From: Chionis minor
Lineage: Eukaryota; Chordata; Aves; Charadriiformes; Chionididae
DNA length: 64,000 nt
Assembly (NCBI GenBank): GCA_013398295.1
Contig: VZSF01004814.1
Coordinates: forward strand, 51,357 to 115,356
Reading direction: 5' to 3'
Positions 35,201 to 46,374 of the stretch are shown here, one piece after another. The notes under the pieces were generated by a model. That model was given only the letters and a program-made list of their open reading frames with translations. It did no database searches and was not told the DNA's origin. Position 1 is the stretch's first letter. Every line of letters begins with the position of its first letter. A program made the position numbers and the translations under genes.

Positions 35201-36480
35201 GGTGGGTGCTGGCCCCGGTGGGGTGCTCAGGCACCGACCCCTCCTGCCCCAGCCTCTCCTGCTCTTGCCTGGGTCTGCCTGCCCCCGGCACAGCCCTGGT
35301 TAATCCCAGACCCTTTTCCCATCACGATTGGAAAAAAAACCCCTGGGAGGCTGCTGTGGGATGGAGCCGGTGGGGAGGGCGGGGGGGAGGGAAGCAGGGG
35401 GCTCTCACCCGGTTCTCTCTTTGCTGCTCAAATCCAAGCGCCTTCACATCAGCTCAGCTTTGTCCTTCCTCCAAATCCACGATAAACCACGCAGCCGGTG
35501 GCGGGATGCTCGGTGCGCTTGAGCGCTGGGTGCTGAGGGCGGGGAGCAGGCGGTGGTAGGGGGTGCCGGCCCCGGGGGCGACATCTCCCACCAGATTTTT
35601 GGCAGCACCAAAAGGGAGAGCTGGTGGGGACCAGCCCAGGGCTGCAGCCGTCCCCAGTGGGAGGTGGCCGTCGGGCAGGGTGCTGAGCACGTCTTGTCCC
35701 TCCGCCCAGGCGATGTCCACGTCGGCATGGCTGACCGCAACGGGCAGCTGGAGGTGGAGGTGATCCAGGCGAGGGGACTTATCCCGAAGATGGGCTCCAA
35801 GTCCATCCCTGGTAGGTGGCTGTGGAGGGAGGGGCTCGGGGACGGAGGGGGGGTGATGGGATGGGCGCTGTGCTGGGACCGTCGCAGGAGCCCGCTCTGA
35901 GTCAGCGTTTCTCACCCGTTTTCCAACGCAGCCACCTACGTGAAAGTTTACCTGCTGGAGAACGGCATCTGCCTGGCCAAGAAGAAGACCAAGGTGGTGA
36001 AGAAAACCTGCGACCCGTCGTACCAGCAGCCTCTGCTCTTCGAGGAGAGTCCCCAGGGCAAAGTCCTGCAGGTGACGTACTCCCCGCATCCGTATTTGGG
36101 GACAGGGTGGGATTGGGGGAGCAAGGACAGGGCATAGAAACTCAGCGTCCTCCCTGCCCCATCACGGTGGTTTCTTCCCAGCCAGGCACACTAAATTTGC
36201 CGAGTTTTCCCCAAAACTCCCACCTGGCGAGTGGGGCGGTTCCCCTAACGCCTTCTCCGCCCCACAGGTGATCGTCTGGGGAGATTACGGGCGCATGGAC
36301 CACAAGTGCTTCATGGGGATGGCCCAGATCGTCTTGGAGGAGCTGGATCTCTCCAGCGTGGTCGCGGGCTGGTACAAACTCTTCCCCACCTCCTCGCTGG
36401 CCGACTCCAGCATCGGACCTCTGACGCGCCGCCTCTCCCAGTCCTCCCTGGAGAGCTCCACCAGTCCCTCCTGCCCATAG
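32005..36480 (+). CDS. RIMS3: RIMS3 (RIM3 gamma), complete six-exon coding region, 309 aa
   Basis: RIMS3 is a short gamma-type RIM protein of neurons. It consists of a Ser/Arg-rich N-terminus and a single C2B domain, and the family is linked to synaptic exocytosis and modulation of voltage-gated calcium channels. Coding exons: 32005-32224, 33627-33768, 33891-34003, 35710-35811, 35932-36071, 36268-36480. They join in phase into 309 residues plus TAG (human RIMS3 has 308). Landmarks: start MFNGD, then RNVVRSSSIS, KKRRSSLGAKMVAIVGL, RRSTETGIAVEM, FSDFLDGLGP and RQTLATPPMG. The C2B spans roughly residues 159-285, with VKVYLLENG, TCDPSYQQPLLF and WGDYGRMDHKCFMG. The tail is RRLSQSSLESS. The loops lack the usual set of calcium-binding aspartates, as in other RIM C2B domains. 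RIMS4 is excluded because the N-terminus and PLTRRLSQ tail are RIMS3-like. It converges on SMAP2. Confidence 0.97.
32225..33626 (+). other. RIMS3: RIMS3 intron between coding exons 1 and 2
   Basis: 1.4 kb, GTGAGC...TTCCAG. It includes an AT-rich island around 32.53-32.70 kb within otherwise GC-rich sequence and CCGGCAAT/CCGGCAGT-type imperfect short repeats near 33.0 kb. No coding content seen. Confidence 0.93.
33627..33768 (+). CDS. RIMS3: RIMS3 coding exon 2
   Basis: Encodes GGPKKLRSNIRRSTETGIAV through the Ser/Asn-rich DGSTNSNSSDG. Acceptor TTTTCCAG, donor GGCAC|GTAAGG. The split codon AC|G gives Thr, in frame with FIFPTTRLG in exon 3. Confidence 0.96.
33891..34003 (+). CDS. RIMS3: RIMS3 coding exon 3
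   Basis: Encodes FIFPTTRLGAESQFSDFLDG and RQTLATPPM, the conserved linker before the C2B domain. Acceptor CCCGGCGCAG, donor ATGG|GTGAGT. Split codon G|GC gives Gly. Confidence 0.96.
34004..35709 (+). other. RIMS3: RIMS3 intron between coding exons 3 and 4
   Basis: 1.7 kb, GTGAGT...CCGCCCAG, GC-rich. No exon-like coding similarity is seen; open frames on both strands are composition-driven. Confidence 0.93.
35710..35811 (+). CDS. RIMS3: RIMS3 coding exon 4 (start of C2B)
   Basis: Encodes DVHVGMADRNGQLEVEVIQA and RGLIPKMGSKSIP, the first strands of the C2B domain. The first loop has KMGSKSIP where calcium-binding C2 domains have aspartates. Donor CCTG|GTAGGT; split codon G|CC gives Ala. Confidence 0.96.
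35932..36071 (+). CDS. RIMS3: RIMS3 coding exon 5 (middle of C2B)
   Basis: Encodes TYVKVYLLENGICLAKKKTK, VVKKTCDPSYQQPLLFEES and PQGKVLQ. The lysine-rich AKKKTKVVKK strand is the polybasic region typical of C2B domains. Ends in phase 0 at CTGCAG|GTGACG. Confidence 0.96.
36268..36480 (+). CDS. RIMS3: RIMS3 coding exon 6 (end of C2B and C-terminus)
   Basis: Begins VIVWGDYGRMDHKCFMGMAQ, then the amphipathic LEELDL and WYKLFPTSS (residues 274-282), and ends PLTRRLSQSSLESSTSPSCP followed by TAG at 36478-36480. The terminal helix and Ser-rich tail match RIMS3. Confidence 0.97.
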   Translation: MIVWGDYGRMDHKCFMGMAQIVLEELDLSSVVAGWYKLFPTSSLADSSIGPLTRRLSQSSLESSTSPSCP

Positions 36481-36700
36481 GCGGCAGGTTGGTGGGAGAG
36501 GCCGGGAGGGGAAGGGAGATGTCCTGACCTACCCAAACTGTTAGTGGATAGCTGTAAATATCCTGTCCTTTTTTTTTTTTNTAATTCTTTAGGCTTTTTG
36601 GATCACTTTTTTTTTTTTTTTTTTTTTTTAAAATCTCCTTCCTGAAACAAACCCGCTCTCGACACTCTCCTTCCCAAACCCGCGTCCCAGTGCGCAGAGG

Positions 36701-37200
36701 GAGATGGAGAGGGAGCGAGGGCCGTGTGTTTTGAGGCAGGGGGAAGGAGAAGCCAAAAAAAAAAAAACCACCACCACCCCCCCGCCGTGAGGCAGACGGA
36801 GGGCTGCGACTGCCGACCGCCCCCGAGACTGTTACCGCACCTCGTCCCGTCACCCCGTCGGAAAGGGATCGAAGCGACGCGTTTCTCTCCTGGCCACCCG
36901 GCGAGAGCATCTCGGGCTGGTTCACCCAGCGCCGCTGCGAGCAGCANCCCAGGGGGAGATGGGGAGGGAGGGGGGGCCGTGTGTTTTGGGGCGGGGGGAA
37001 GGAGAAGCCAAAAAAAAAAAACCACCACCACCCCCCTGCCGTGAGGCAGACGGAGGGCTGCGACTGCCGACCGCCCCCGAGACTGTTACCGCACCTCGTC
37101 CCGTCACCCCGTCGGAAAGGGATCGAAGCGACGCGTTTCTCTCCTGGCCACCCGGCGAGAGCATCTCGGGCTGGTTCACCCAGCGCCGCTGCGAGCAGCA
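36701..37200 (+). repeat. Direct duplication of ~245 bp around a single N
   Basis: Copy 1 is 36701-36946, copy 2 is 36956-37200, both from GAGATGG to GCGAGCAGCA. The last ~170 bases (from GTGAGGCAGACGG on) are identical by eye. Mismatches cluster in the first ~50 bases of copy 2, directly after the N at 36947. This is the pattern of two overlapping contig ends joined without merging. Confidence 0.9.
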
Positions 37201-40200
37201 TGTCGACGAGGGGTCTTTTCCTTCGGTTTCATTTCCTTGCTTGAGAGGAAAAGGTAGCTTTTCAAAGGAAAAAAAAAAAACCAAAACTCAGAAAAAGTCC
37301 AACTCAGCACTATTTTTTTTTTTTCCAAGGAATGTAGCATCTTCTATTATGTAGCTTGCCACGTGCTAACAACACACTCACTCTCTGCAATATCGAAGAG
37401 ACTCCGGATTGACCGGAAACATCTGCCAGTCACTTCCCGTTTGTTCGTTTTCCGACACAAATCCTGCCACACTGAGCAAGCACTTCTGGTGGCCATTTTT
37501 CTTTTTTATTTAACTTCTTTTCTTTTTTTTTTCGGTAGCACGTAGCCTGTGACCAGTGACATTGCCAAAGCGAGAGAGAACAGAAAAAAGGTGCACTCAC
37601 CTCACCCAAGCATACGCTGGTCTTACCCTCGTATTTCACCACTGACTGTGGTCTTGTACAGCCAAAGCAAGACCCAAAATACAAACTCTGTGATGCCTCA
37701 CGTGAAAAATTCGAGTCAGGAGAAGGTGACCTGGCAGAGCAGGAACACCGTGATGCTGGTTGATCGTCTGGCTCCCAGCCCCTTCCTCCCACAAGGGCCA
37801 GCTTGAGGTCTGGGACGCTCTTCTGTGCTCCGGGACGCTCTCCTCGATACTTGAATTCCAAGTAGGAGCAGAGGGTTTGCCGGACCCCGCGACAGGACGC
37901 ACCTTTCTCTAACTCTCGACTTATTGGTACGCTACAGGGGAACATCTCAACAGCATCTTCTGCTGATCTGGAATTAGGGTGACTGAGAGGTTACGAACAA
38001 AGGACTAGATGCTTTGAATTTATTATCCGGATGAGTGTTTTGGGTTTTTTGTTTGTATGTTTCGTTTGTTTGTTTTTAAAGCAGCATTTTGGTTCCCCCC
38101 AAGGGACCAGTTCTTGTAGCAAAACCAAGAATTACGGAAGCTTTTTTTGAAGGTGCCTAATGAAATTTGCTGAAAATACTCAGGGGAGACACCACTAGAA
38201 ACTCTGGTTTCTTCATAAAACACACTTAACGCAATGACTGTCCTGAAGGATCAGTTTCCAAAAGAAAAAAAAAAACCCAACAAACAACACACCAAAAGAT
38301 GAGCAGTCTTGAGACTGGAAGAGGACAAAAGGTTAATGGGGAATTTTTACTGCCCAGGTAGCTCTGACCTTCAGTCTTTAACACAAATCAACCCACAGCA
38401 CAGTTGGGTTTTTTTTTTTTACAATTATTTATTGGCAAAGCAGAGAATTTCACAATGCACAGAGCACAAGAGACCCAACCTGCGGTTCTCCTGGCACCGC
38501 CAGGAACGACGGACCAGCTCGAACCTGTTGCCACAGCGGAACGAAATCCAAGCGGGAGGAGAAGACTGCTGCGACGGAGCCGTCCCCTCCGCACACCCAG
38601 ACCCGGGGCTCAGCGGCTGGTTCACCCGGCATTGCCACGCTCTTGGCGGCGGCGTGGCACGGAATTTCAGCTGCCGTCGTGGACTTGGGGTCTTTACAAA
38701 TCAGAATCGCTGGCGACCTGTGAGAAGAGAGCGGGCCGGGTGCTGCTGAGCTGGCGGGGAGAGGGGGCTGCTTCGAGACCCCAGTGCCCGTCTCGTCAAG
38801 GATTAAACCCTCGTTTGGTAGAGCAGCAAGTGCTCGCTCCGGCGGTACGCACGGATTTCTCCGCTCGTGCTGAACGGCGACAGATCCGAGCGCGGGATGC
38901 ACGAACAGTCTCAAGCGGTTTGAGGAAGCAAACTCGGTGCCCTGGCTACTGCACCAGGAATAAACAACAGGCTGAACACGACGTTCCTTCCAGAGCACGA
39001 AGCAGTTATATGAGGTCAACAATGCCTGGATGAGGCTAAACTTTCTCTGCCCTGGCGTGCTGGATTTTTGGATGTACACAACGGAAGGCATCTTAAGAGG
39101 AAAAGCTTTCTGCGCCTTCAAGCTAACGCATTATTTGCTTTTGCTTTACAAACTCTATTTCAACAGAAAAAGTGAAAAACCTGCCTGTGGTGGGAGACCA
39201 GCCGTGTCCCCGGGGCGGTGGAAGAGCGGCGCGGGCAGAGCAGGGGGCTCTGCGGGTGTTTTCTGCTCGCTGCTGCGGACGCAGCGTTGCACCCCCGGCC
39301 CGCGCAGACCCCGCTGGCTGCAGGTCTCCCCTTGCAGAGTTGCAGAGGTTGCTGCTCCCTCTTCTCTCCAGGAGCAACACGGCGCTCGTCTTGCGATGGA
39401 GAACGGAAGCGGATGAAGAGCAGCAGGAACACTGGGACAGCCGGGCGCGCTCCCCCAGCAGCAGACGCCCAAGGTCTGGCCAAAGGCTCACTGGTTCTGC
39501 ACCAGGTGAAAAAACCTGCCCTTGCTGGCACATGGAAAATCCAGAGAAAAGACCTGTCATCTGGAAGGCACACCTAGGTACTCCAGGGAACACAGAATAG
39601 AAAAAACACATGGAAACACATGGGAAAAAACATGGAAAACCCAAACACTTTGGCTTATGTTTTCGTCATCGACAGACCAAGGATGCAGTGGAGGGTAACA
39701 GCATAGCTAACATCAGAACCAACTACACCCCGGCTCTTTCTCAGTGTGTTCTCCTGATGGGTTCCTGGGAATTGGTTCCTTCTGCTCGTGGAGAGACCGG
39801 CAAGGTGGAACCACCGTGCCAGCGATTCCACTGACTGTCGCTCACTAGCCAAACTGAAATCCATCAAATCCTTATCTCCTTCACTTCCAGCACTGCACAT
39901 CCAGCCCCCGCGGGAGCTGGTACTGACTCCTCCGGGGAAGCACCTGGGTCAGGACCCACTTTGTGCTCGTGTGGAAAAACTAAGCCGGGAGAAGAGCGCG
40001 GCGTGTGCCACGTTTGTGCGGCGACACCAGCTCCTCCGCGTTTCTGAAGGCGGGAGACCACGCGTCGCATGTTTGCCCTCCTTGAACAACAAGAACAAAA
40101 AAGCCAAGACACACAGTTGCTTTTCTACACACAGGACACCAGGAAAACCACAAGCTTCTGAACTCCAGGATTTTTCTGGGAGAATGTTTCATTGCAAAGG

Positions 40201-40581
40201 GCATTTTTTTTTTTTAAGTGTACTATATGATTTGCAAAAGCTGGCTGCACTGACTAGGTATTGTGCATTAGATTATTTCTTCCCTTTCTTCCACCTTCCA
40301 TCAGGAAAGGAAATTCAAACTATTTGACTTTCCAGATATTTTTCCCCTAGAAAGAATAATTAATATTAAATGGAATCAGCTTTGCAGCCTGGTCTGTACC
40401 CAGCACTCCCAGCAGTAAGTGAGCAGCAAGTAGCACACAGCGCCTGAGACACAGAAGACCTTACAGGAGCACAGCTGACAGCGGATGCTGCTGTCAGAAT
40501 CAAGGCACCCTACTTAACTACAAGGATGGATTTTGCCAAAATAGCCTTGAAACGATACTTAAACATCCCCTAAACTCTAGT

Positions 40582-40587
40582 AAATAA
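40582..40587 (+). terminator. RIMS3: Candidate RIMS3 polyadenylation signal
   Basis: AATAAA about 4.1 kb after the RIMS3 stop. That distance would suit the long 3' UTR known for RIMS3. Other plus-strand AATAAA motifs exist at 38959 and 44110, so this choice is provisional. Confidence 0.3.
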
Positions 40588-42205
40588 ACGGAGTCTGGGC
40601 CATGCAGCAAAACACAGAAAATGCTACATGATTTCATGCCCAGGCCCAAGTGATCCCTGGGTTTTCTACAAGCCTGGAACAGGCTTTATTTGCCAAAGTT
40701 GAGTGACTGAAAATTTTCAAGGCCACCAGAAGGTGGGCCAGGCTGCTGGGCTCAGTGGGAAATTAGCCCCTGTTTTGTCAATGCCACAGCATGTTGAAAC
40801 CATGGGGAGAGGACACTTAGGCAGTTTTCCTGAAATCAAGTGAGACACAAAACCAATTACCTGTTCAGCAATCAGAAAATTAAACCCGTTCAGTGGCTTT
40901 GGAAAACGCCACAGAGCAACTGCGATGGTGGGAAGCATTCCCTCCACAGCCACCGTTTCCAGCTCTTCGAACCTTTTCTTCAGAAGCAGTTACAGGTGTA
41001 GCTCGACTGCAAATACGAGACCAGGAAGTTGGCACAGGAGTGGGATCGGGATTCGCTTCGCTGGTAGGGAATGGTTCTGCTCACTGCCTCGGGCGCCTGC
41101 TCTAGCAGCAACGAGACTTGAAAAGTGAAGCCTGTATTTGTACGCGGTTGCGCACGTGGCTGCACGTGAGAGGAGTTAACACCTTTAAATACCTTCGCTT
41201 GTTTAAGCGGACTTGCACATACTCAGCAGCAGCGAGTGCAATTTGAGGGTCTTTACTGATGTAAGGCCATTTAAACAAACAGCACCGGTGATGTTTTTTA
41301 AGGCATAAAGAACCTACCTTCTCTTTTCTTCCAGTTGACTCAGACGCTTCTTCCCAGATTGATGTGAAACGCTCGGACAATGCACATCTGCAGACTTCCT
41401 TAAGGGTGTGCATTTGGTTACCAATTTGGAAAATAACTGCATTTTAAAGGTCAAGGAACAGTGTTCAGGCACCGTTCTTCTCGATGGCTGAATTCAAAGT
41501 CTAAATATGTTTTGCATCACAGATGGAAAAAGATATTAACAGCTCTCTCTGCTTTTCTTTGGGTTTTCATGCCTCTAGACAGATCTACAACATTACCTTC
41601 AGTAAACGCAAGGTTTGCATCCCGTGCTGTGCCAAAGGCGTGACGGCCCACTCCAAGGTTTCTCTAGCAATGCTGTTTCAACTGGAAGTCTTCCTTCTAC
41701 TTCATGTTCACAAACATAGAAAACACCCCAGCCCTTGGCTGGTTGTTGGAGGTGCAAGAGTTACATTTATGAGCTAAAAAGAAGGTTCAAAGGCTGCAGA
41801 AAAAGATTTCCCATGGGGAAAAACAAAAAGTGTCTGCAATAAGCATGGTTGGAATTGGTGGGGTAAGGATGTGCTACGTGTAACACGGCTGAAGTTGTAC
41901 AGAACAGACTCGACAGAAATGCTCACCTTAACTGAGCTGGTCCCCGTTTGGGGAAGACGAAGGTTTTAAAAGTAGACTTGGAAAAATGTACAGTAAAGGG
42001 CCTAAGTGTTTGTCTTGCTGTCCCGACTAACCGCCACACTGTTGAACCCTGATCATCTGCCTCGGGCACAGACACCAGAGCGGGGCACGGTAGCATCGAG
42101 GAAGCCAGGAAAAAGCAGCTCGGTTCAGCAGCTGCCACCGAGACCCAAGAGCTGGTGTGACCACTGTGCCTGTCTGGAGCGCCGATTATTGGTATACCTC
42201 ATCCC

Positions 42206-42260
42206 TTTTTTTTTTTTTTTTTNNNNNNNNNNNNNNNNNNNNNNTTTTTTTTTTTTTTTT
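42206..42260. other. Poly(T) tracts flanking a 22-N gap
   Basis: T17, then N from 42223 to 42244, then T16. The gap lies within one long homopolymer or a low-complexity T-rich element whose length was not resolved. Confidence 0.95.
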
Positions 42261-44109
42261 AACCCCCTCCCCTTTTTCTCTTTTTTTAAGAACGAGAGCT
42301 TAGTGCACTCTGTCACATTCAGGTTATTTTTTGTTGTAACTGTGCAATGAAGAGCAATTACACGGGGCGTGCATTTACCACCTGCTCCCACGCTGGCTCC
42401 TGCGAGCCCAACCTCTGCTTCCTTTAGCGCTTGCACTACTGATCGCTGCGCGAAAGGGCAAGGGAAGCAAGAGGCCGTAGTGCTTCTCCAGAGGGAGGGA
42501 TGATTGGGCTGGACACTAGGTACCACTCCCTCATCTCTCCTGTTAAAACATTGCTCCAGAGGCTGCCCCATAGCCCAGCACAGGCAGGTGCTCGCAGTCC
42601 TGAGCCCTCCTGTCCCACAAAGGGCCGGCAAGGGGACGAGCATCTGGGATGTGACAGGCTGAGGACGGCGCTGCCACTCTTGCAGGGGCACTAAACCCTC
42701 ATAAAGCTCTTGCCTGTCGTGCAGATGGAGAGAGGGAGCCTCAGAGCATCCCCTCCAGCGGGAGGACGGGTATTGAACATCGATCCCACTTCCCAAGAGG
42801 ATCGCTGTCTGTGTATATCTGCTCGATCCCAGTACTCGCTAAAAAAAAAAAAGGGACTTTGCCCTAACACTCGCAGTGAGAAGCAATGCTTGATGTCAGA
42901 GGGGCTCTGGTCGGAGCAGCACTCCCCTCCGTGTACCCAACTGGCCAGGGACCCTGGCAGCGGATGCCTCTTGAATGTTAGCACTTTGAAGTTGGTGGCC
43001 TTGTTTTCTTAAAAGGGCTTGATCTTTTCATGCAGTTAAATCTAAATAATCTTCCCCATCATGTTGTCCTACTCCCCACCTCAAAATTAAGCGATGAACA
43101 AGCACCTGGACCGTTTAAGACATTGTCCAGGACTCAAGAATCTGTCATTAATCTCAGAAGTTTATACCTCAAATATAAAAACATATACATCTGTCTCAGT
43201 AACAACACTTGGTAAAGTAGCAGCTCCAAGTTTGAATTGACCTTTGTCCTTGAATTTGTGTACTAAAGGCACCAGGAAGAAACCTAAACCAAACCCGCAT
43301 AAGCACGTGGAGAAAAGCACCAATGAATTTTTTAGAAGCACCCAAACTGAAGCATTGATCCTATCAAAAAATGCAGAATTTATATTCCCAAACGAGACAG
43401 GTGAGGGATTTTACCTATGCCATACAAATCTTTAAACACAGCCTATGCCTTTTAAACCGCGTTAGTCTGCCAAAAAGTACGAGGGGCCAGAATACAAACA
43501 CACACTGGCAAAGAAAATTGACAGGAAAGGTCCAAGATCATTAAAGGTAGGAGGCAATGAGAAACGCACCCAGAACGGCTCAGGCAGCCAGCCATTTCTG
43601 AGCACAGCCTTTCTCCTCCCAGTAGCTGCTTCAGAAGGCTCAAATGAGTATCTTGACAGGGGTGCATCGTGCAAAAGCGATACGACCACACAAGGACACA
43701 GAAATCTACGCTACTTCACATTTTTCCATCTTAAAGTCCCCAACAAGTTGCACTGAAAACCAAGAAACCCATTAGGGTGGGAAACTGCCAGAACTCCATT
43801 AGCCACGAGTTAATTGCTACTACAAGCTTTGCTTTTCAATCTGTAATGAAAAAAAGGTAGCAGACACCTCACCGTTTGAGTGGCACACGTCAACCTTAGG
43901 TCTTTCCGTGTGCGTCTGTTACCTAAGGGGAAAAGGAGAGTTAGGTGCAGAAGTGGTACAGGACTGACGCACTCACCCTGGCTGACTTTGGGAAGCCAGG
44001 ATGCAATTGCATTAGAGAACAAATTTGGCTGCCTTCACTAGCCCACTCGTATTTTGTGATAAACTTTGCTTTGATGACAGATTCGTAAGCGTAACAACTC
44101 CACCTTAAA

Positions 44110-44115
44110 AATAAA
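44110..44115 (+). terminator. RIMS3: Possible distal RIMS3 polyadenylation signal
   Basis: AATAAA on the plus strand, 7.6 kb after the RIMS3 stop. The next 200 bases are AT/GT-rich (TATGTGTGTGG). It may instead be unused intergenic sequence. Confidence 0.2.
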
Positions 44116-45147
44116 TGCCGCAGAGGGGTGAATTAGGGGGTCCTTTAAGCCCCAGTTCCATGTTCAAGACAAGGGGATGGGCTTGTGATGGATACTTGAG
44201 AATGGTAATAGATTTAAAAAAAAAGCAAATGGCAATTTTATACCTGTGTTATGTAATGTTTTATATGTGTGTGGTCTTTCTTAATGTAAAACTCTTGTAT
44301 TTTTGTGGTTTATATGCAGCAGGACTGATGGCTGTGAGGGTGCACGCTATTTTGTAAAATATTCTTAGCCAGTTTTCCCAAGGAGGAAAAAACTGAAGTA
44401 TTCACATTTTCATTGGCTTGTACCTGCATGTACAGTATTGGGGCAGCAAGTGAAGATGATTAAAGCCAGCTTGAAAACTTTTTTCTGTGCTTGAGTTGAG
44501 CTTCTCAAAGCATCCAGCCCAAAACCACACACATTGCTTAAAAACGCCAACCCTGTCCCCCCAACTGATATGCTGGGGCAGAGGGAAAGAGGAAGAAACG
44601 CTCCTTTTTCTGAAAAGAGCAGGTTTTGACTCGAGGAAAGGAATACCATAATTAATATGCAAGCAGAGTGCCATCAGCTCAAGGCTCACACAGTTAGCCG
44701 AGCTCTCCCCCCTGCAGCTGCACACAACCACCCACAAGCCTAAGGAAAACTGGCCTTTGTATCTGTTCTTTAGGTGACTCCTAACCCCCCCCCAGCCTTT
44801 CATATTCTCACTGTTACCCCTTTTTGTAAAGGTTTAACATTTACCTTTTGAATAGGCCTTAGTCAGGTTCCGCTGAGCATCAGTGTACAGCTGCAGTCCT
44901 AAAAAATTGAGTTCTCCCCGCAGCCGCAGGAACACCACGTTCACCCCCACCCCTAAGCTGTGTCTCTCTTGTATATAAAAGTGTCAACTGACCTGATTCT
45001 GCCTCTGCTGAGCCTGGTTCTTTGCATGCTGATAGTCCTTAGCTTTCAGGCAAACACTATTCCTGCCTGACATTTGGGACACAGCGCTGCTACAAAGCAG
45101 ATGGAGTTAGTCCGATTTGGATGAAAGGCTCGAAATCCTCCCCCCCG

Positions 45148-45163
45148 ACACACACACACACAC
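45148..45163 (+). repeat. (AC)8 microsatellite
   Basis: Eight AC dinucleotides following a C-rich tract, just past the inferred SMAP2 3' end. Confidence 0.9.
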
Positions 45164-45241
45164 CTGAAGTGAACAACTCGCACCAGTGACAGCGGCGTTT
45201 AACACAATCTGTTATGCTGTTTAAAAACAAGATAAGTCAGC

Positions 45242-46248
45242 TGAGGTTTCACTGCAATATTTTATTTGGGAATTTACATATACACAGGATAAAGCAGACC
45301 ACAGAAGTCTGACTTCTTGCTCACGCTGATGAATTTAAGCAATTGTGTTCTACTGAAGATGAGAAAAAGAAATCTGACCCACCCACTTTCTATGCCTAGG
45401 TTAAAATGCCAAAAGCTAGCCAGGAAAGGGTACCAGGATTACACAGGAACAAAAAAAAAATATGAAAAAAGTATAAATTAGGATGTCGTAGTAATTTTAA
45501 AAGTGTAAGAAAACTTGCAGCGGGCTCTGAGCCCTTGATAAGTTAACTCTCAGTTAGATTGTTAAAAGTTAAATACATCAATACCACATATTAGACAGAA
45601 AAGCCACTCTGAAGTGCAAGTTTCACATTCCAAACAGCTTGCCCCCACACTGCGCGAGAATCCTGCTTGCTCACGGGGGGAGGGAGAGGGGTCTTCAAAA
45701 TGACTTTGGTTCCAATGAGGGTTGGCGAGCCAAGCACAGCAAGGCCTCAGCTCCGGAGAACTCCACTCAAGGGAAGAGGTAGCAAGGCTTGCTTGCCCCT
45801 GGGCTTGGGTTAAAATCCAGTTCCTCAGCACCAAACACGGTTTCCACCCCTCTGCTAACCGAAACCCCTACTAATACTACAGTTTACGTGACTCTTAAAG
45901 GGCCTGACATCACAGGCCCATATTAAGTACAGACTTCCCAAGTTCCTCAGTCATACCTCTCCTAAGATACCCGGCAGGACATTAAGTGCTACCCAGAAGC
46001 ATTAGTGGAGGTTTGTGCAAGGAGGGGATCCACCCCAGAAGTGTGCATTGACTGTGCTAAATACAGGGGAGCTCATGTTCTGGCCACTGAGGTTTCACCG
46101 TGTCTGACAGTGAAAAGGCAGAGATGGGTCTCGGTCATGGAAAGAGGTTCAGGCTGGGCAAGCCAGCCAGAAAGAAAAAACCCTGAATGTCTCATGGAGC
46201 AGTTTTGAAGAACAGAACAGAAGGCAAAAACGGTCACAACGCAAGGGA
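45242..46248 (-). other. SMAP2: SMAP2 3' UTR
   Basis: Sequence from the SMAP2 stop to the inferred cleavage site. No open frame of note on the minus strand. The right boundary is exact (stop at 46249-46251); the left depends on the AATAAA at 45261-45266. Confidence 0.65.
45261..45266 (-). terminator. SMAP2: SMAP2 polyadenylation signal
   Basis: Minus-strand AATAAA (in CCCAAATAAAATATTGCAG), about 980 bases after the SMAP2 stop. Cleavage would fall near 45,240-45,250. It is the first good signal downstream of the stop on the minus strand. Confidence 0.65.
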
Positions 46249-46374
46249 TCATTTCCACATCTGAGTGCTGAGGGACTGATTGCTTCCCTGGGCACCTCCT
46301 CCACCCATTGACTGTCCATATCCCATCATGCCATTAGCTCCATAGAAGTTCATCCCAGCCATCTGCTGGGTCAT
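46249..46374 (-). CDS. SMAP2: SMAP2 last coding exon
   Basis: Encodes [20 protein letters not shown], a Gly/Ser-rich stretch and [10 protein letters not shown] followed by TGA (46251-46249). Acceptor TTGCAG. The MTQQMAGM and TQMWK ends match SMAP family C-termini. Confidence 0.97.
   Translation of the reverse strand: MTQQMAGMNFYGANGMMGYGQSMGGGGAQGSNQSLSTQMWK

Larger units (their letters stand above)
36481..40610 (+). other. RIMS3: Probable RIMS3 3' UTR (extent uncertain)
   Basis: RIMS3 transcripts in mammals have multi-kilobase 3' UTRs, and nothing coding was recognised after the TAG. AATAAA signals occur on the plus strand at 38959-38964 and 40582-40587; the second is used here as a provisional end. 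The segment includes a duplicated block (36701-37200), two single-N positions (36581 and 36947) and long poly(T)/poly(A) tracts. The minus-strand open frame 38450-39121 (223 residues) has no recognisable similarity. Confidence 0.4.
40611..45239. other. Region between RIMS3 and SMAP2 3' ends, no gene recognised
   Basis: No coding exon with family resemblance on either strand. It contains a poly(T)-flanked 22-N gap (42206-42260), a plus-strand AATAAA at 44110-44115 followed by a U- and GU-rich stretch to 44.3 kb that could be a distal RIMS3 end, a TATATAAA motif at 44973, and an (AC)8 microsatellite at 45148. EXO5 and the zinc-finger genes found between these neighbours in human were not seen. 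Confidence 0.5.

Noticed and set aside
36285..37284. Minus-strand open frames with repeated SPGGQERNASL-type segments
   Set aside because: The internal repeat is the assembly duplication at 36701-37200 read in antisense, not a repeat protein.
38450..39121. 223-residue minus-strand frame with a minus-strand AATAAA at 38428-38433
   Set aside because: It suggested a short gene antisense to the RIMS3 3' UTR, but the protein has no recognisable domain and the sequence fits a GC-rich UTR.
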